Assembly: GCA_002701965.1 (NCBI GenBank)
Contig: NZXM01000077.1
Coordinates: forward strand, 1-6,900
Reading direction: 5' to 3'
Length of the DNA stretch: 6,900 nt
Source of the DNA: Methanobacteriota archaeon
Lineage (GTDB): Archaea > Thermoplasmatota > Poseidoniia > Poseidoniales > Thalassarchaeaceae
Every line of letters begins with the position of its first letter. The first letter of the stretch is position 1. The position numbers and the translations under genes are program-made. Shown here piece after piece: positions 4,852-6,900 of this stretch. Below the pieces are notes generated by a model. The model was not told the origin of the DNA. It worked only from the letters and a program-made list of their open reading frames with translations, and made no database searches.

Positions 4852-6900
4852 TTATCGTACCAAACGAGCGATGATGTCTGTCTTTGTCCCACTAGAATCG
4901 AGACCTTGTAATTCTGCTAATTCTACAAGTTCAGCTTTCTTCAATCGCTTAAGTTGGGACTCGGTTGGGATTGCGTTTTCCTCTTCGGGCATCGAATCTG
5001 AATCATCTATTTCTACGGGTTCCAGAATACTCAAGTCAGCAGAATCTGTTTCAGTGTATGCCTGTGATTCTGAAGCCACAAAATCATCACCAAATCCTAC
5101 TGGTGGCGCAGGAGCGGTGGGTTGGGTATGATGCTCAATGATTTGCTGAGCTGTCCAGCCCTTGTCCATCCAGGTATTGACGTGTTCTTCATTCCAACCT
5201 GGCAATGCGGCAATCACTTCAGCGACGGCCAGCAAGCGTGGGTTGGGAGCTGTGATTTCAGGTGGAGCTGTGTTACGACCTGATTCAACATAATCCGACG
5301 CTGCTCGACTCAACTCACTGTGTTTGAGATATCCATTCCGATCTTCATCATATGCATTGGCGAAGTGAAGGAATGCATCGGAGTCATGGATCTGATAAGA
5401 GTCAATGATATGAGCGACGGTCTCATCATTGTAATCGAACGGATACTCGGGCTCAGCTGGTGCTGTAGCCTGAGTGAGCATTGATGTGAAATCTTGGGCT
5501 GCACGACTTAGTTCATCAGCATCAAGGAAACCATCTCGGTCTCGATCATATTGCTGTGCATGTGCGAGGAAAGCATCCTTATCGTAAATTCCGTATCTGG
5601 ATACTGTATTCCATAATGTGTCGTCCTCATAGTCTAAACGAACATTGTTGATGGTCATGCCAAAGGCCTCCTCAACTTCATCTTCCCATGAATCTTCCAT
5701 GTATTCGCCCATTGATTCACTGGGCTTACGGAAGATGATGACACCCATTAGGGCAATGACGACAATCACAAGAAGTCCAACGACTGCAATCAACAGCACA
5801 GTTGACGAAGCCACCCCTCCTGACTCTGGTGCACCAGCGACCATGAATTCTTCAACAGCCGTTCGATTGTCCAAATCACCATCGATGTAAATGTACAATT
5901 CCGAGGAACCTGACTTCCATGCCTCCCACTCAAAGGTAGCACTGGCATCTGAATCTAGAGATGTCAATTCAATGACTATCGAATCATGGACATACCAGGA
6001 GTCCTCGATTCTTTCGACCAGTGTGACATTGATTATACCAGAACGAATTCCTTGGTTTTCAAAACTTGCTCGGATGCTAACAGACTCCCCAAATTCGGGT
6101 ACAAGTGGTTCAATCGCCCATGATTTCAGGACGGGGACAAACTCGATAATTTCCAGCAGTGGAACACGTGGACTATCCTCAGTCCCATCTCCTTGGAGAT
6201 TATTTCCTGCTAAATCAGTGGCTTCAAACCAGAAGACAATCTGGTCGCCCTCAAGCAACTTCTTGCCATCAGTGGGGCGTAGATCAAGCGTCGAGGAGAA
6301 ATGGTACAGGGTATTGGTTGTCCCAACATAGGCCAGTTCACCCGTTCCACCCACGCCCAATCGAGGCAGGCCATTTCGGTAGAAATCCCAATACACAGTG
6401 ACGTTATCCTGTGGCATCCCACCTGAATCATCAATCTGGATGTCGATGAGAATACTGTCCAGGCTATCGCTCTCTAGACGCAACAACGATGAAGTTGGGA
6501 ATATGAATTGGTCGAACACTACCTGAGGCGCTGCACTGTCAACAACCAATACAGAATCGTAGTTTGAAATCGAACTACCTTGACCTGGAACATTTAGAAC
6601 CAGCAATTCAATCGGCAGTTGTTGTACAGGTGGAGTTCGATCAGGCAATACCAATGGAGCACTGAAGATACCGCCTTCCTGAACATTCACCTCTTGGTAA
6701 ACAACAGTACTACCAAACAAGAATTGTGCAATCACAGAGAGCCCATCACTTGGCTCAAGCATTGGCATAGAAGTTGCCTGATACAACACAGTGCCTTCAA
6801 TTGCAATTTCATCACCCTCTTGGACACTGATGAATGTGGCACTACCATCCGAGAAAGGCGGAGTCAAATCAACCAGATTTGTTGCTGTCGCAATCAGAAC
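4852..6900 (-). CDS. Membrane-anchored surface protein with Ig-like ectodomain, two EF-hands and C-terminal SAP motif (partial, N-terminus outside window)
   Basis: The frame is open to the right edge (682 visible residues), so the signal peptide and N-terminus are missing; the TTG at 6867 is not a convincing start. Numbering visible residues from the edge: 1-255 are beta-rich Ig-like segments (for example LLEGDQIVFWFEATDLAGNN); 257-352 resemble a CARDB-type adhesion domain (VPVLKSWAIEPLVPEFGESV); about 366-390 is one membrane helix (LLIAVVGLLVIVVIALMGVIIF, 22 residues, given split as LLIAVVGLLVI and VVIALMGVIIF), followed by RK. The cytoplasmic part has two 48-residue units with canonical EF-hand loops DRDRDGFLDADE (452-463) and DEDRNGYLKHSE (518-529), a helical LPGW/GWT motif (about 550-590), an acidic linker, and a SAP-like end (650-682: LKKAELVELAELQGLD, then TKTDIIARLVR). 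The protein probably binds Ca2+ inside the cell and nucleic acid or another partner through SAP. The ligand and physiological role are unknown. Confidence 0.9.
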   Translation of the reverse strand, partial: VLIATATNLVDLTPPFSDGSATFISVQEGDEIAIEGTVLYQATSMPMLEPSDGLSVIAQFLFGSTVVYQEVNVQEGGIFSAPLVLPDRTPPVQQLPIELLVLNVPGQGSSISNYDSVLVVDSAAPQVVFDQFIFPTSSLLRLESDSLDSILIDIQIDDSGGMPQDNVTVYWDFYRNGLPRLGVGGTGELAYVGTTNTLYHFSSTLDLRPTDGKKLLEGDQIVFWFEATDLAGNNLQGDGTEDSPRVPLLEIIEFVPVLKSWAIEPLVPEFGESVSIRASFENQGIRSGIINVTLVERIEDSWYVHDSIVIELTSLDSDASATFEWEAWKSGSSELYIYIDGDLDNRTAVEEFMVAGAPESGGVASSTVLLIAVVGLLVIVVIALMGVIIFRKPSESMGEYMEDSWEDEVEEAFGMTINNVRLDYEDDTLWNTVSRYGIYDKDAFLAHAQQYDRDRDGFLDADELSRAAQDFTSMLTQATAPAEPEYPFDYNDETVAHIIDSYQIHDSDAFLHFANAYDEDRNGYLKHSELSRAASDYVESGRNTAPPEITAPNPRLLAVAEVIAALPGWNEEHVNTWMDKGWTAQQIIEHHTQPTAPAPPVGFGDDFVASESQAYTETDSADLSILEPVEIDDSDSMPEEENAIPTESQLKRLKKAELVELAELQGLDSSGTKTDIIARLVR
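5290..5433 (-). repeat. EF-hand unit 2 (coding repeat)
   Basis: Second copy of a 48-residue module inside the surface protein. It begins YNDETVAHIIDSY, carries the loop DEDRNGYLKHSE (bases 5314-5349) and ends ELSRAASDY. Loop positions 1, 3, 5 and 12 are D, D, N and E, the standard Ca2+ ligands, and glycine is at position 6. It aligns with unit 1 without gaps, 24 of 48 residues identical by my count. Confidence 0.85.
5488..5631 (-). repeat. EF-hand unit 1 (coding repeat)
   Basis: First copy of the 48-residue module. It begins YEDDTLWNTVSRY, carries the loop DRDRDGFLDADE (bases 5512-5547) and ends ELSRAAQDF. Loop positions 1, 3, 5 and 12 are D, D, D and E with glycine at position 6, a full canonical Ca2+ site. 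It starts 66 residues before unit 2, separated by a short Thr/Ala/Pro/Glu linker, and so represents a tandem duplication. Confidence 0.85.

Noticed and set aside
5891..6331. A 146-residue plus-strand frame opposite the surface-protein gene.
   Set aside because: Serine-rich reverse-strand shadow; the minus frame has clear domains over the same bases.
1..6900. Mobile elements, CRISPR arrays, tRNA genes, inteins in rtcB.
   Set aside because: No transposase, integrase, regularly spaced direct repeats, cloverleaf or intein splice motifs were seen on reading both strands.

Overview
The window looks archaeal, most likely from a marine Thermoplasmatota/Euryarchaeota lineage such as Poseidoniales (Marine Group II). 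This rests on three things read from the sequence: an archaeal-type alanyl-tRNA synthetase, an archaeal-length RtcB RNA ligase, and a large surface-anchored protein with Ig-like ectodomains, one membrane helix and a cytoplasmic EF-hand/SAP tail. The lineage is an inference; there is no rRNA or other phylogenetic marker here.

Layout, left to right. (1) Positions 1-180 hold the probable C-terminal end of a plus-strand membrane protein whose beginning lies outside the window; its last 60 bases overlap the end of alaS tail to tail. (2) Positions 121-3000 (minus) carry a complete alanyl-tRNA synthetase with catalytic, editing and C-terminal glycine-rich modules. (3) A short divergent spacer (3001-3071) contains a near-perfect palindrome and no strong promoter motif. 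(4) Positions 3072-4535 (plus) carry a complete RtcB tRNA-splicing ligase with all expected metal and guanylate ligands. (5) Positions 4537-4764 (minus) carry a small uncharacterised coiled-coil-like protein that converges on rtcB with one base between the two stop codons. (6) Positions 4765-4851 form a non-coding gap packed with GAAAC/GTTTC motifs and a hairpin, plus a TATA-like box. (7) Positions 4852-6900 (minus) carry a surface protein, cut by the right edge, with two duplicated EF-hand units and a C-terminal SAP motif.

How they fit together: alaS and rtcB are divergent and both act on tRNA (charging and exon ligation), so a shared control region is conceivable but unproven. The surface protein and the small protein are co-directional and may or may not be co-transcribed. 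No mobile element, CRISPR array, tRNA or rRNA was recognised. There is no clear sign of a new multi-gene system. The most unusual points are the apparent loss of the N-terminal zinc ligands in AlaRS, the membrane EF-hand/SAP architecture, and the phased GAAAC cluster with nearby hairpins upstream of the small gene.
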